Below are positions 26,047 through 35,865 of a stretch of DNA of 64,000 bases, piece after piece (position 1 is the first letter of the stretch; each line of letters opens with the position of its first letter). The translations under genes and the position numbers were made by a program. A model generated the notes under the pieces. The model was given only the letters and a program-made list of their open reading frames with translations, was not told the origin of the DNA and made no database searches. Source of the stretch: Ustulina deusta (Eukaryota; Ascomycota; Sordariomycetes; Xylariales; Xylariaceae); the NCBI GenBank assembly GCA_023159155.1, contig JAJNNX010000002.1:806001-870000 (forward strand). Direction: 5' to 3'.

Positions 26047-26078
26047 AATTATATATTACAAAAACATAATCTTAATTT

Positions 26079-26089
26079 AAAAAAAAGGA
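26079..26089 (+). other. Polypurine tract
   Basis: The purine run AAAAAAAAGGA lies one base before the TGTTACG start of the 3' LTR. This is the expected position for the primer of plus-strand DNA synthesis in LTR retrotransposons. It supports the plus orientation given by the pol relic. Confidence 0.7.
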
Positions 26090-26090
26090 T

Positions 26091-26294
26091 TGTTACGTTA
26101 TATAACTAGGTTAGTGTTATATAACTTAGCCCTACTTATCTTGTACTATAGCTTAACTTTTGCCTACAGAAGTTAGGACAGAGATCTTTTTTTTTAATAA
26201 ATTATATCTAAGTTCTGTTCAGATTGTTCTTTTTTGTGTAATATGTAGCTAGCACGTACTACACGCTACAATACACTGATTGCAGCCTATTATA
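26091..26294 (+). repeat. 3' LTR (204 bp)
   Basis: The LTR starts TGTTACGTTATA and ends GCAGCCTATTATA, exactly the same length as the 5' LTR. Its right, outward half is far less mutated than the same half of the 5' LTR (AGCACGTACTACACGCTACA here against AGTACGTATTATATGCTATA there). The left, inward half is the more mutated of the pair. Confidence 0.9.
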
Positions 26295-26299
26295 GTACT
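26295..26299. repeat. Target-site duplication GTACT, right copy
   Basis: The pentamer GTACT directly follows the 3' LTR and matches the copy at 10849-10853. From here the base composition returns abruptly to normal. Confidence 0.85.
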
Positions 26300-29200
26300 T
26301 CTATATTCCAATCTATGAAAGTTAGGAACCCGAACTAACACGCCTCCTTTCGCCCTTCGAGGTGGCTAAGTCTCAGCTATCGTACCGAAGGCGACACATC
26401 TGCAAGTCAAGAAAGTTGAATGAGTGAGGACTAAATGCCAAATACGTTTACGGCGGCGAGTGAGTACGAAGCCTAGTTTATGAATGGACAACCACTTCTG
26501 CCTTGGCTCGGTCATAATCGGACATTTATCCATTCACATGCGAAGGCAAGATTGCTTGACGCTATAGAATCAACATATATGGCATATATACAACCTAGAA
26601 ACAAGAAAGCGTGGATAGACATTCGTGAGATGTCTCCTGAAATCATGTAGAAAGGCGAAGCACGTGGCTGTGGCGGTAAATTTCGTTCGCACCTGTGTGC
26701 TACTATGCTCATCAACTCTGAGCCGCTTTGCATCCTGAATCATGACCTGATGTTGTCGTGTGATAGCTACAAGCTGTGCTGCGGACAAATCAAAAATAGC
26801 TTGGCCTTTTGCCTCCTCCAGATAGCAAGATTCTAGAGATCCGATACCCTGACCCCCCTGACTCAGAGAGAATTACTTACTAATACGATCACACAAGTTG
26901 AATTACATAAGTACTTTCAGAGCCACCTATAGGCTTTGCTATATGCAATCACTATGCTCGATCTGGCTCTCGCGTTGTATTTGCTAGGTGCTGTCACCAA
27001 GGCAATCCTGCATAAGCGATGGAGGGTCGTTCGCACACAGATACTACCATAAAGCACAAACCTTGCCGAAGCTGTGTAACCGTGGACTTGTGATTCCTTC
27101 AACAGCACGTGTCTCCAACGCCAGGTTGCTCGAGAGGTTATTTTCAACCCAACTCTGGCTGCACCCCAATACTTGGACCGACATACCGCCGTGTCACAGC
27201 GAAAATCGCCGAGTTCACGGCATCGACGGGCGCCGGAGCCGCCGGAGCCTCGAGTATTGCTGCCGAGTCGCTTTGTAGATCACGGCTTCTTTAAGAAAGT
27301 CATTCTGGCTTGGTCATTATCATTTCTTCCCGCATGGGACGCATGACCCTCGACTGTAGAATTTGGCCGAAGAAGATGTCGAGGGGTGGGGATGTCGATC
27401 GATTGCTTTTCCGGCGAGGAGAATTGGAGGAATCTACTAGTGCTATGTAACCACTCGCAGGACTGGGATCCGTCGATAGTTGCCATATTTAGCTGGTTTC
27501 ATCCGAACAAGCGGAAGATCCTACTAGTACAACAGCTGCAGTAGGTGGTGTAGATAGATTTGACCAAGCCCGGCACAAGATGGCGAGGGGAAGAACGCAT
27601 TCATGATCCTTTTAGCAGTGCAGAAGTCGGAGTAGCGGTATGGAGACTGGAAGAAGGCGGGAGTGAAATGAGAATGGCACGTTGCATTCTCACCACTCTC
27701 CCACGATCGGGGCTTACGGCGAAAGAAAAGAGCAGTTTTAGAGAAGCTGAAGAGCCACAATGACAAGAACAACAACGAGGACTCTGAGTTGGTTAGATAT
27801 ACCGTACCTGATATGGGTTAAAATTAGATCACAGTGGGATCATTAAATATCACTTTTACATCTCTCTAAGTAGACTTGGGTTGGCTCTCTATTGGTTCGA
27901 TCTCAGGATTTAAGCTCCAGGGTCAAACACCTGCACCTATACTCTAGTACCTAACCTAGGGTACTTAGGTAGCTTAAGTACCATGCCTATAGTAACACGC
28001 GAAGCTTACTTGGTACTGTTTTTTTATTATTAAAAAAAAATTTTTAATGCAGATTGTCTCACATTTTCTGCCTTGCCACATCTTCCTTCGCTTCGGCCAC
28101 TTTAAAGTCTTATGAGAGTAATGGTAAAGTTGACTTCAATTCCACATGCTGGCCTAATGAAGAAGGCGACAAGGGAGAAAGGATTCGTTATGATCGTGTT
28201 TCGAGACATTCGACACGACAAGGATAAGGTAGTCAATGAGCAGTCGAACCAATCGCTGCCATCTCAGGGGGCTGTAGTGAAGTGGGTGTGGCATGGCTCC
28301 ATTTAACGCCACTACCGAAACATGGCAGGCCATACCATGGGCAGGCAGTACCGCAATGTGTTAGTGGGGCTTGGGGAGCTGACTAGCACTCTTCGCACCT
28401 TTCAAGCAGGCCGAATAAACGCTGAGCACCAAATCCGAAGCTGAAGCAAGTCTGGCGGGGGCCTACTACCTGACCTGGTCGTATCGATCTAGATGCCAAG
28501 CCGAGGCGCCTTGAACCCCAGCTTCGACGAACTTCATGCCATTGATTGGCTGAGAGTGGCTGAGGGATTGCAGATCCTCGCCAAACTACCGACCGACAAC
28601 AAACATCTCCTTGCACCGGATCTCGTCCATCTCTCATGTCAGAGCCATTCGATGGTCTTCCGAATTGGATTTTTCTCGCGCTCGCTAGCCCGTCATCCCA
28701 GGAGAGATCCCATGTTACTTCGATCGGAGGTCTCACTGCTCCTGTTGCGATGCACAGCCATGTATCCACACAACAGACCCAATGCCCCCGTGCCTAGGTA
28801 GCAGATACCTGTGTTAGGTAGATAATAAAGGTGGTAAGCGATGTATCTTGCTTCCCTCCAGGCCATACGTGCGTGTCGGTACACCACTTCTTGTCTGAAG
28901 CGACGCGAAAGACATGAGCTCTTTGCGCCCTGTGATTAGTGGAATCGATGCATTGCTGAGGAACGAAACAAGGAAAAGGCTCCACGAGGATGGTTCACTT
29001 GACCTATGGTGGGCGCTACCCATCACTCACCCGTCTTATCGGGCCGCCTCCATGGCAGCTCCATGTGGTCGACAGGACTATTACTACCTCAGATCCTCCC
29101 CGGTGCCGTGGTGATGAGTTCGCGGGCTGACATTCCAAATTTGCGCCTGTGACTTTCTGTTTTAGTCGTTGTGGCATCGGCTAGTATAGTATTGGCAGGC

Positions 29201-29897
29201 TGGGCCTTCCTCTTATCCCAACCTTCTTATCCCAACCTTCGTCTGGCACTTGGTATATATATTCTTCCACGGCTGCTGTTTCTCAACGCCGATAGTCTCG
29301 CATGTCCTTCAACCCATTCGCCTCATCAGTTCGCTTCATAAGCAAGAGGCCCCTCGCTGTGTTGACCAGCCAGTTTGTCGTTCCTTACCTACATCTATCA
29401 TTGACATCAGGTAAATCTACCAACCAATCTACCTCCATCAGGCACACACATACACACATTTCTGGCGCTGTTTCGGCCGGCCTACCTTGTCATTGTCCAG
29501 TCCTTACCAGTCCTTTGTCGGCTACAATCAATTCGTTTGTTGTCGAAGACAAACACCGCCGGATCAAACAACCCTGGCCCGAGGCCCAGCCCATAAGGCC
29601 GCCGTCTTTCCCGCACAATTCGCGTCGGACATTCATTTCTTAAGACGTTCCCAACCACGTCCACCACGAACCTGGTCATTTCACTTCTTCTTCTCCTTCT
29701 TGGCCATACTCACCTTCCTTTCGCAAAACATTCTTCTTGCCAGGCGCAAGGACACTATTATTATCACTGATATTTTGGCACGGCACTACCTACTTAGCTA
29801 GGTGTTTTCCACTGTCCTCCTGTCTTCTCGTCCATATCTGCACTTCCACGCGCAAGTCTCTGCGTAAACCACCTGGTTCGATACCCAACTTCGAAAT
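26300..29897. other. Intergenic region of normal composition, no intact gene recognised
   Basis: The AT-rich block stops sharply at the retrotransposon edge. No convincing gene is seen. On the minus strand near 27150-27290 a short frame (SAAILEAPAAPAPVDAVNSA and onward) has protein-like composition but is closed by stops and could be a relic. A TAGGTA-type cluster lies around 27945-27990, and an A/T palindrome (TTTTTTATTATTAAAAAAAA) is near 28020. The last 700 bp are C/T-rich, as expected for the promoter and leader of the GH16 gene. Confidence 0.4.
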
Positions 29898-30875
29898 ATG
29901 TCTTTCACAAGGAATCTCATTTGCCTAAGCGGCGTGTTGACTTTGGCAACTCAGGCGCAGGGCGCTTACACCATCCAAGACTCGTACGATGCGAGCAACT
30001 TTTTCGAGAACTTCGAATTCTTCAACGGCCCTGACCCAACCTCGGGTTTCGTCCAGTATGTTGATGCTGCCACAGCAAACTCGACCGGTCTCGCTGGATA
30101 CGCCAACAACGGCATCTACCTGGGTGTAGACTACCAGACACAAAACCCTGCCGCAGGTCGTGCCTCAGTTCGGCTCACCACCACAAAGTCATACACCCAT
30201 GGCCTCATTGTCGCCGATATTGCCCATCAACCGGCTCCTGCCTGTGGTTCTTGGCCGGCTTTCTGGACGTTTGGTCCTTCATGGCCTAGGTCTGGAGAGA
30301 TCGACATCATAGAAGGAGTCAACTTGCAGACAAACTCCAGCATCACCCTCCACACTGCCTCAGGCTGCTCGTTCTCGCGAGACTCGTTTTCATCTCAAGA
30401 TTGCGGTTTCCCCGGCGACGGTTCTACCGGATGCGGCTCCCCGACGGGTAACACACAAGACTTCGGCGCTGGTTTCAATGAAATTGGCGGTGGAGTTTAC
30501 GCTTTGCAGTGGACTTCCGATGCCATTAAGATATTTTTCTTCCCGCGAACAGGCACGATTCCCGCTGATATTGAAGCCGGTAATCCTGATCCTAGTACCT
30601 GGGGCACACCCACTGCTTCCTTCTCAGGTGGCAACTGCGATATTGACGCCAACTTCATGAATCACAATATCGTCTTCGACACTACGTTCTGTGGTCAGTG
30701 GGCCGGTAGGGTTTGGGGCGACGATCCCGTTTGCTCAGCTAAGGCGCCCACATGCGAAGAATATGTTGGAAGCAACCCCGCCGATTTCCAAGACACGTAC
30801 TGGCTCATCAACTACGTCAAAGTCTTCAATGAGTATGGGGCCAAGAGGGGTATTGCTAAACGATTCAGCGCATAG
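29898..30875 (+). CDS. Secreted GH16 endo-1,3(4)-beta-glucanase
   Basis: A single-exon gene of 325 codons. A signal peptide occupies about residues 1-22 (LICLSGVLTLATQAQG, then AYT). The mature protein is one beta-jelly-roll glycoside hydrolase family 16 domain. The family catalytic signature ExDxxE is intact as GEIDIIEG, with nucleophile Glu134, Asp136 and acid/base Glu139. WPAFWTFGPSWP just before it, and a later Cys-containing segment, fit secreted fungal laminarinase-like enzymes. The enzyme should cleave beta-1,3 or mixed 1,3/1,4 glucan outside the cell, either in wall remodelling or nutrition. There is no GPI signal; the C-terminus is basic (GAKRGIAKRFSA). The start is the first ATG of the frame, in context AAATATGT. 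Confidence 0.93.
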   Translation: MSFTRNLICLSGVLTLATQAQGAYTIQDSYDASNFFENFEFFNGPDPTSGFVQYVDAATANSTGLAGYANNGIYLGVDYQTQNPAAGRASVRLTTTKSYTHGLIVADIAHQPAPACGSWPAFWTFGPSWPRSGEIDIIEGVNLQTNSSITLHTASGCSFSRDSFSSQDCGFPGDGSTGCGSPTGNTQDFGAGFNEIGGGVYALQWTSDAIKIFFFPRTGTIPADIEAGNPDPSTWGTPTASFSGGNCDIDANFMNHNIVFDTTFCGQWAGRVWGDDPVCSAKAPTCEEYVGSNPADFQDTYWLINYVKVFNEYGAKRGIAKRFSA

Positions 30876-32342
30876 AGGCGGCGACTGCGACAGAATCGAA
30901 TTGAGTTGATCAACTTGTTGATCACAGCGTTTTGTTTATGCGAGATGAAGGAGGCGGAAAATCGATAGGAATCTTACGCGGACACGAATTAGCGAGGACA
31001 CTGTTGCCTACTCATACCCAGACATGCATGCGAGCATTAGGAAAAGGGCGTTTGGATTTTGCATTTTTTTCTTCTGCCATTTAGCATCTTACAGCATTAG
31101 ACGTCTCCAAGCGGCCTTGGCAAACAACGATGCTCTTCCTACTTTCGGGAGCGCGATGAGCGAAGGCGGTTTTGGGCGGATCCTTATATCTTCGATGTAC
31201 ATACTCTGACTATTCTGGATTTTAGCTGTATATACTTCTTTACCCTCTGCATCGTCTGTCTATGCCTCTTTTCCCTTCCTATAGAACAATCTCTACAATT
31301 ATGTATCTTTGATTGCCTCTTTTTTATTTATTTATTTCTTCTTCTCAATCAAAACCTACCAAGGCTACGACTCGGCGTAGAACAGCTTGGTTGATGGAAT
31401 TCCGCACAACTAGATTACTTTGACAAGGTGGGTGGATTCCGCTCGGCTTAGTATGCTGGCTATTTCCTACCTCAACGTGACTCATCAAAGAACAATAACA
31501 AGAATAGTATACTGTCGGGTTGGAACCATTGCCGACTAGCCCTGCCCGGCAACAGCTGTCGAAGAAGACAGTCTAGTCGCAGGATTTCTAGGAGGGTCAT
31601 AACACAATCTAGTATCATCGCCTAAGTGCCTCTGTACATTCCATCCTATGTCAAGAGAGATAGATATTCAATAGTGGTGCAAAGAAAAACTTTTTCTTTC
31701 TTTTTCCTTCGTAGACAAAGGAAATATTATACGGCCGTGAGATCAAGGTCGCGTTTCTGAACCCGAAGGTGCGAGAAGGGCAGGTCGTGGATAGATGTTT
31801 TAGAAGATATATGGGGCGCTTGTTTCTCGTACTTTCGCTGGTGTCTCCTAGGGCTGGGCTAGAGATACCCAAGGATACATCTTGGAGCTAGCCTCTTCTC
31901 ACATCAACCGGGAGGGATATCAGAGACACGATTCGCCGCCTTTTCGACCGGGTGAAAGAAGGTCTGAATGGAGGGTTGGCCGGGGAGAATACACATTGTT
32001 CGAGACGTGCCGGTCCATTATGAAAGGGACGCTTGAGACGCCGGTGCGACAGTCTACCGTCAACGATGCGCGGCCAGCCGAAAAAGCGGTAGAAGATGTT
32101 TGAGTTTAGCTTCATTGAAGCATATCTTTTTGATTTTGACGGTGAGCGTTTGCATCCTGGAGTCTTATATTCGCATATGCCGTGCGCCGTACCAGCATAT
32201 AAGACTGGCAGAAATCCCCGGAGTTGATATCGGTATCCTGCAGCTCAACAGTATCCTCCCGTTCAATAAACCTACAGACAGACATATCAGTCAGCGACCG
32301 ACTTACGCTCCCCCATTCGACATATCCATCTTCAATCAAGTA
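30876..32342. other. Intergenic region, nothing recognised
   Basis: This holds the 3' flank of the GH16 gene and the upstream region of the coiled-coil gene. The frame of the latter stays open upstream to about 32100 but contains no ATG before 32343. The hydrophobic translation there (HIFLILTVSVCILESYIRIC) would look like a signal anchor only if an unseen upstream exon supplied the start. Confidence 0.4.
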
Positions 32343-33530
32343 ATGTGCCTCCTTCTCGGCGCTATGTGTCCCAAGACTAAGACCAAGTCTAGAACTAGCA
32401 CTAAGAAGTCATCCAAGAAGCACGAGTGTCACGGATACACGACGCGAAAAACCACCAAAGAAGAGCTCTGGCAGACATACCTGCCCCCAATGCCGATGCC
32501 TATGATGAATCAGCATCAGCCCGGGTACAACTACGGTCACGGCTACGGCTACGAAGACTGGGCTGCCTGGGTGGACAACTATCCGGCGACGATATCGACC
32601 AAGCAGTGGAGGGAGCATATGCAGACAGCCCAAAATGCGTATAACTCAGCGCAAGAGAATGAGAAAAGAATTGGTGAAGTGAAGAGCGCCATCACAAGCG
32701 ATGTCAAAGAGGCGCAGACAGCCATCGAAGAGACCCACGCTAGTGTCAAGAATACAGAAACCCGCGTCAAGGACACGCGGGATGCAATTGGGATGGCGCA
32801 CGATAGTATCAAGAGTACACACGCCGCCGTCAAAGAAGCCCAACTCGCCATCCAGAAGACGCAGGACGCTATTAACGATAAGCACGCGGAACACTTGAGT
32901 AAGCAGGAGGCATGCGCGGCCGACGTGGCGAGAGTTCGGCAATTACTGGAAGAGGATGCGAAGAAGCGCGAGGAGACACGCCGAGTCGAGGAGATGGTCC
33001 GATACGCGCAAAGCCAAGGGCTTCTACAGACGCAAGTGCAGGCCCAGCCGGACCCGGACCGCGATTACGGTGGTCGGTCCTCACAAAGCAGCAGTCCCAT
33101 GATTTCCGCGTCTCCATCCAGAGCACATGACCATATACGATACACCTCCGTTGATGAAGAGCGGAAGATGGGAAAGCGTCAGCAGTTGGACTATGAGAGG
33201 GAGGAGCTTGAGCGGCAGCACGAGATATCTTATTTAAAAGCCGCGCAAGACCTCGCCCACGCGCGGCTACGGCTCCAGGAGGAACAAGAGCGGTGGTCCC
33301 GGACTGAGGGGGAGCTCGCGTGCAGGGACACGTACCTCCATCATCCACGACTCCAGAGCGCATATCCAGACAATGCTATTGAAACGCCCCCGTACAACGC
33401 ATATTCATACGCCGCATACGCGATCAGGGGTGGCGGCGGGGTTGGCCATAGAAGTGCTTGTGGACAGCTTGCTCGTCGAGGACAGCCCAGACGTGGGAAT
33501 GGGAGACCGTGGGATTACCATGGATACTGA
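32343..33530 (+). CDS. Heptad-repeat coiled-coil protein of unknown function
   Basis: A single frame of 395 codons starts at the first ATG (MCLLLGAMCPKTKTK). It has two Cys near the N-terminus and a Lys/Ser-rich stretch. A Pro/Met/Tyr/Gly-rich segment follows (residues 45-75), then eight gap-free heptads at residues 127-182 (AIEETHA SVKNTET, later AVKEAQL AIQKTQD), a second charged helical region at 185-225, another at 270-325 rich in Glu, Arg and Gln, and a Gly/Arg-rich tail. The heptads place Ile/Val at the second position and small or Thr residues at the fifth, typical of an amphipathic helix bundle. No catalytic motif and no recognised family. Codon use and the long open frame support a real gene. 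Likely cytoplasmic; lipidation of the N-terminal Cys is possible but speculative. Confidence 0.7.
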   Translation: MCLLLGAMCPKTKTKSRTSTKKSSKKHECHGYTTRKTTKEELWQTYLPPMPMPMMNQHQPGYNYGHGYGYEDWAAWVDNYPATISTKQWREHMQTAQNAYNSAQENEKRIGEVKSAITSDVKEAQTAIEETHASVKNTETRVKDTRDAIGMAHDSIKSTHAAVKEAQLAIQKTQDAINDKHAEHLSKQEACAADVARVRQLLEEDAKKREETRRVEEMVRYAQSQGLLQTQVQAQPDPDRDYGGRSSQSSSPMISASPSRAHDHIRYTSVDEERKMGKRQQLDYEREELERQHEISYLKAAQDLAHARLRLQEEQERWSRTEGELACRDTYLHHPRLQSAYPDNAIETPPYNAYSYAAYAIRGGGGVGHRSACGQLARRGQPRRGNGRPWDYHGY

Positions 33531-35328
33531 GGACGGTATCGCTAGGCTACTGTGTTGGCTAAGCACCGCCTGCAGTTTGCTTTGGCTGGCAGGGCGTTTA
33601 TGCACATCGAATCCAGCGTTCTGGCTAACCGGAACCTGTACTTGATTGACTTGTTCTCCCTTTGCAGGGCAGATCGGTCTTCGCAAACCGAGGATACAGG
33701 CACTCAGCACTGATGTCATTTATCCGATGAGACGCATTCGTTTCTCTCGTGGGCTGACATGCCTTCGAAATTTGTATTACCTATCAGTGTTGTACGATAT
33801 GAGGGCGGTTTTTGGGGTTTGGGGTTGGGGGTTGGGGGTTGGGGTTTTGGGGCCACTGATCCATCTCATCTGTCTCATTTTCTTCAGGCTTCATGCCCGG
33901 TGGCCTGAATGCAAAGAATGACTTGTTAACTACGCTAACCGAGAAGGGGTGCCCGGCAACTTGTTAGATTTCTCTTTTAGTGTTGGATTGAAGAGTAGAG
34001 AGCTTATTAACTTTCATCTGGTGGTGTTGTGCTTCGAGGCGGTGTTGGCTCGAGAATTGAGGTGTCATGAAAAAGGGAGTGTCGTGTACAGTGCGTATTG
34101 AGTTTAATTGAATGTTGTTGTCTGCCAGTGTTTGGTTCTGCAGTCCGCGCGATGATTGTATGGATCAAGGGATCATCAACGTGGGACGAGGTGATAGGAA
34201 CAGGCAATCGCCAGGGTTATCCAACTTGATGATTGGCGGAACGAGAGATATAGTGGAAACACACTACAGGGGCGACCCACCTTCCCCTTGCGCCTCCAGT
34301 TAACCTAAACCAGCCCCATATGAATTCTACATCGGTAAGACCCGGCTCCCGCTCCATATTTTAAGTGCCTGTAATCCTGCACGGCTAGCCAGTTATAATG
34401 TTTTTCGTGCGCGAGCGTGGAGAATGATTAGAAGTATCTCATGGCCTATTTATGAACATTAGCTCCTTTTCCACTACTGCAGGAACGAGCGACCACCCTA
34501 CCTATCAACTAAAATTATTTTCACGTCAAAAATGGGGTTTTTACATTAGTGCAGTGGTATCTACACTAGATCGTAGAAATAACAACTAGAGTAACTACCT
34601 AGTAGTGTACGGACAGTGTAGTAGGTAGTCGCAACTCTAGGTAGTGTATAGGAAATGCTACCTAGGTACTTCGCAGTCAAGCACAGGATGGAAACACTGA
34701 TGGCACTGGTCAGGACGTGGTCAGAGCATGCGCGGCTTGGTGGAGATGTGTTGTCAATCTACATACATACTAAGTACTTATGTACCTATCTGCTACCTAC
34801 CTACCTAACTTAGGTACATAAAGCCCTCGTCTCAGTACAGTACAGTTGGTACAGTGCAGATCCCAGCGCATCCAGCAAGCCAAGGCATCCAATCAAGGGC
34901 CTCAGGGGTCTCGTTTCCAAAGTGACACTAACCTGTCTTTGTTCAGATATAATCCCTACCTTAATCTGCGAGAAGTGAGCAGATCTCCCCGGCTTGGATG
35001 AAAAGGGAAAAGGGCTGTAATCCCAGCGCACCAAGGAGGTACATTTTCCCAACCGTTTCCCCCTACCTCGCTTCATATATCTCTCTATTTCTCTACACCT
35101 CATTCTCCTGCGATAGCCAGCACTTCCTAATCGCAAGTTCACACTCATTTCTTGCTGGGGGTTTTGTGTTGGCTGCCACTCTTTCCTGAGCCAGGCTTCT
35201 CGAATCTAGAATCTCAAGGACTCCGCCTTTGTCATCCAACACAACCAAGACTGGAGAGGTCGATACAAGAACAAGCCAAACTTTTGATTTCAAGGAGAAC
35301 AACTATTACCTAGGCAATCACTGTCAAC
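33531..35328. other. Intergenic region with G-rich tract
   Basis: No gene is recognised. It contains a six-run guanine tract at 33814-33852 (listed separately). TAGGTA/TACCTA motifs are clustered at about 34590-34815, including a CTAC tandem at about 34793-34809. The final 250 bp lead into the GPI-protein gene. Confidence 0.4.
33814..33852 (+). other. Potential G-quadruplex tract
   Basis: Six runs of four or five guanines are separated by two to four thymines (GGGGTTTGGGGTTGGGGG and onward). This satisfies the classic four-run G-quadruplex pattern with spare runs. The spacing is reminiscent of, but not identical to, telomeric repeats. It lies about 280 bp downstream of the coiled-coil gene. 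Confidence 0.7.
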
Positions 35329-35865
35329 ATGCACGCCCCCTCGCTAGCTGTACTGGCCGCGAGCGCCTTGTCCGCCGTTGCGCAGAGCACAACAACAAGC
35401 ACCCTGTACATGACGGCCACCGTCACCATCACCCAGTGCAACCCAACCAACACAGCCTGTCCGCTGTACACTCCTCCCGCCAGCACCTCATTCGTATCGA
35501 CCTCTTCGGCGTCGCCATCTTCATCTCCATCTCCGTCGCCGTCGCCGTCCTCGTCCTCGTCCTCGTCTTCCTCATCTTCCTCATCGTCCTCATCGTCCTC
35601 GTTCTCGAGCTATTCGTACGCAGTCAACACGACTACGTCTCTCCACTACCCCGTTTGGAACTCGACGACTGCGCACAGTGGGTCGACCGGCTACCCAACC
35701 GGCTCGGTTCCTGTCACGTACCCTACTTCGGCAACGACTCCTGGGGCTTCTTCTTCATCTCCATCTACCTCGACAACGCCCTCAACCGGCGGTGCTGGTT
35801 CGCTTGCGGCTCAATCCGGGCTTGTCCTAGCCGTGATGGGCATTGGCGCATTCATTATGGCTTAA
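35329..35865 (+). CDS. Small GPI-anchored Ser/Thr-rich cell-wall protein
   Basis: A single exon of 178 codons. A signal peptide covers residues 1-18 (MHAPSLAVLAASALSAVA). TLYMTATVTITQC and CPLYTPP follow, then a Ser-rich stalk with Pro-Ser alternation and a run of about 20 Ser, a short Asn/Thr segment with N-glycosylation sequons (NTT, NST), a second Ser/Thr stalk, and a C-terminal hydrophobic tail (GLVLAVMGIGAFIMA) after small residues (GGAGSLAAQS). This is the standard layout of fungal GPI-anchored wall proteins. The Ser run is encoded by a TCC/TCG/TCT microsatellite, so its length probably varies between isolates. Function beyond a structural wall or surface role cannot be read from sequence. 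Confidence 0.85.
   Translation: MHAPSLAVLAASALSAVAQSTTTSTLYMTATVTITQCNPTNTACPLYTPPASTSFVSTSSASPSSSPSPSPSPSSSSSSSSSSSSSSSSSSFSSYSYAVNTTTSLHYPVWNSTTAHSGSTGYPTGSVPVTYPTSATTPGASSSSPSTSTTPSTGGAGSLAAQSGLVLAVMGIGAFIMA

Larger units (their letters stand above)
10854..26294 (+). mobile_element. RIP-degraded 15.4-kb Ty3/Gypsy LTR retrotransposon
   Basis: The element is bounded by two 204-bp direct LTRs, flanked by GTACT duplications, and has a polypurine tract just before the 3' LTR. The interior is extremely AT-rich, dominated by TA steps and nearly free of CG and intact reading frames, as expected from repeat-induced point mutation. Plus-strand protease, reverse transcriptase and integrase relics between about 15.27 and 18.79 kb, in that order, mark it as Ty3/Gypsy. 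The total of 15,441 bp is over twice the usual 5-7 kb. About 4.2 kb lies between the 5' LTR and the protease, and about 7.3 kb between the integrase and the 3' LTR. Nested insertions are likely, but I could not delimit any. It is inactive in its present state. Confidence 0.88.

Noticed and set aside
28493..28801. 102-codon plus-strand frame downstream of the retroelement
   Set aside because: An overlapping frame of similar length lies on the opposite strand and neither resembles a protein family; probably chance.
26300..29897. tRNA genes near GGTTCGA-like strings (for example 27893, 28243, 29875)
   Set aside because: None has a matching T-arm stem, A-box or acceptor pairing that I can draw.
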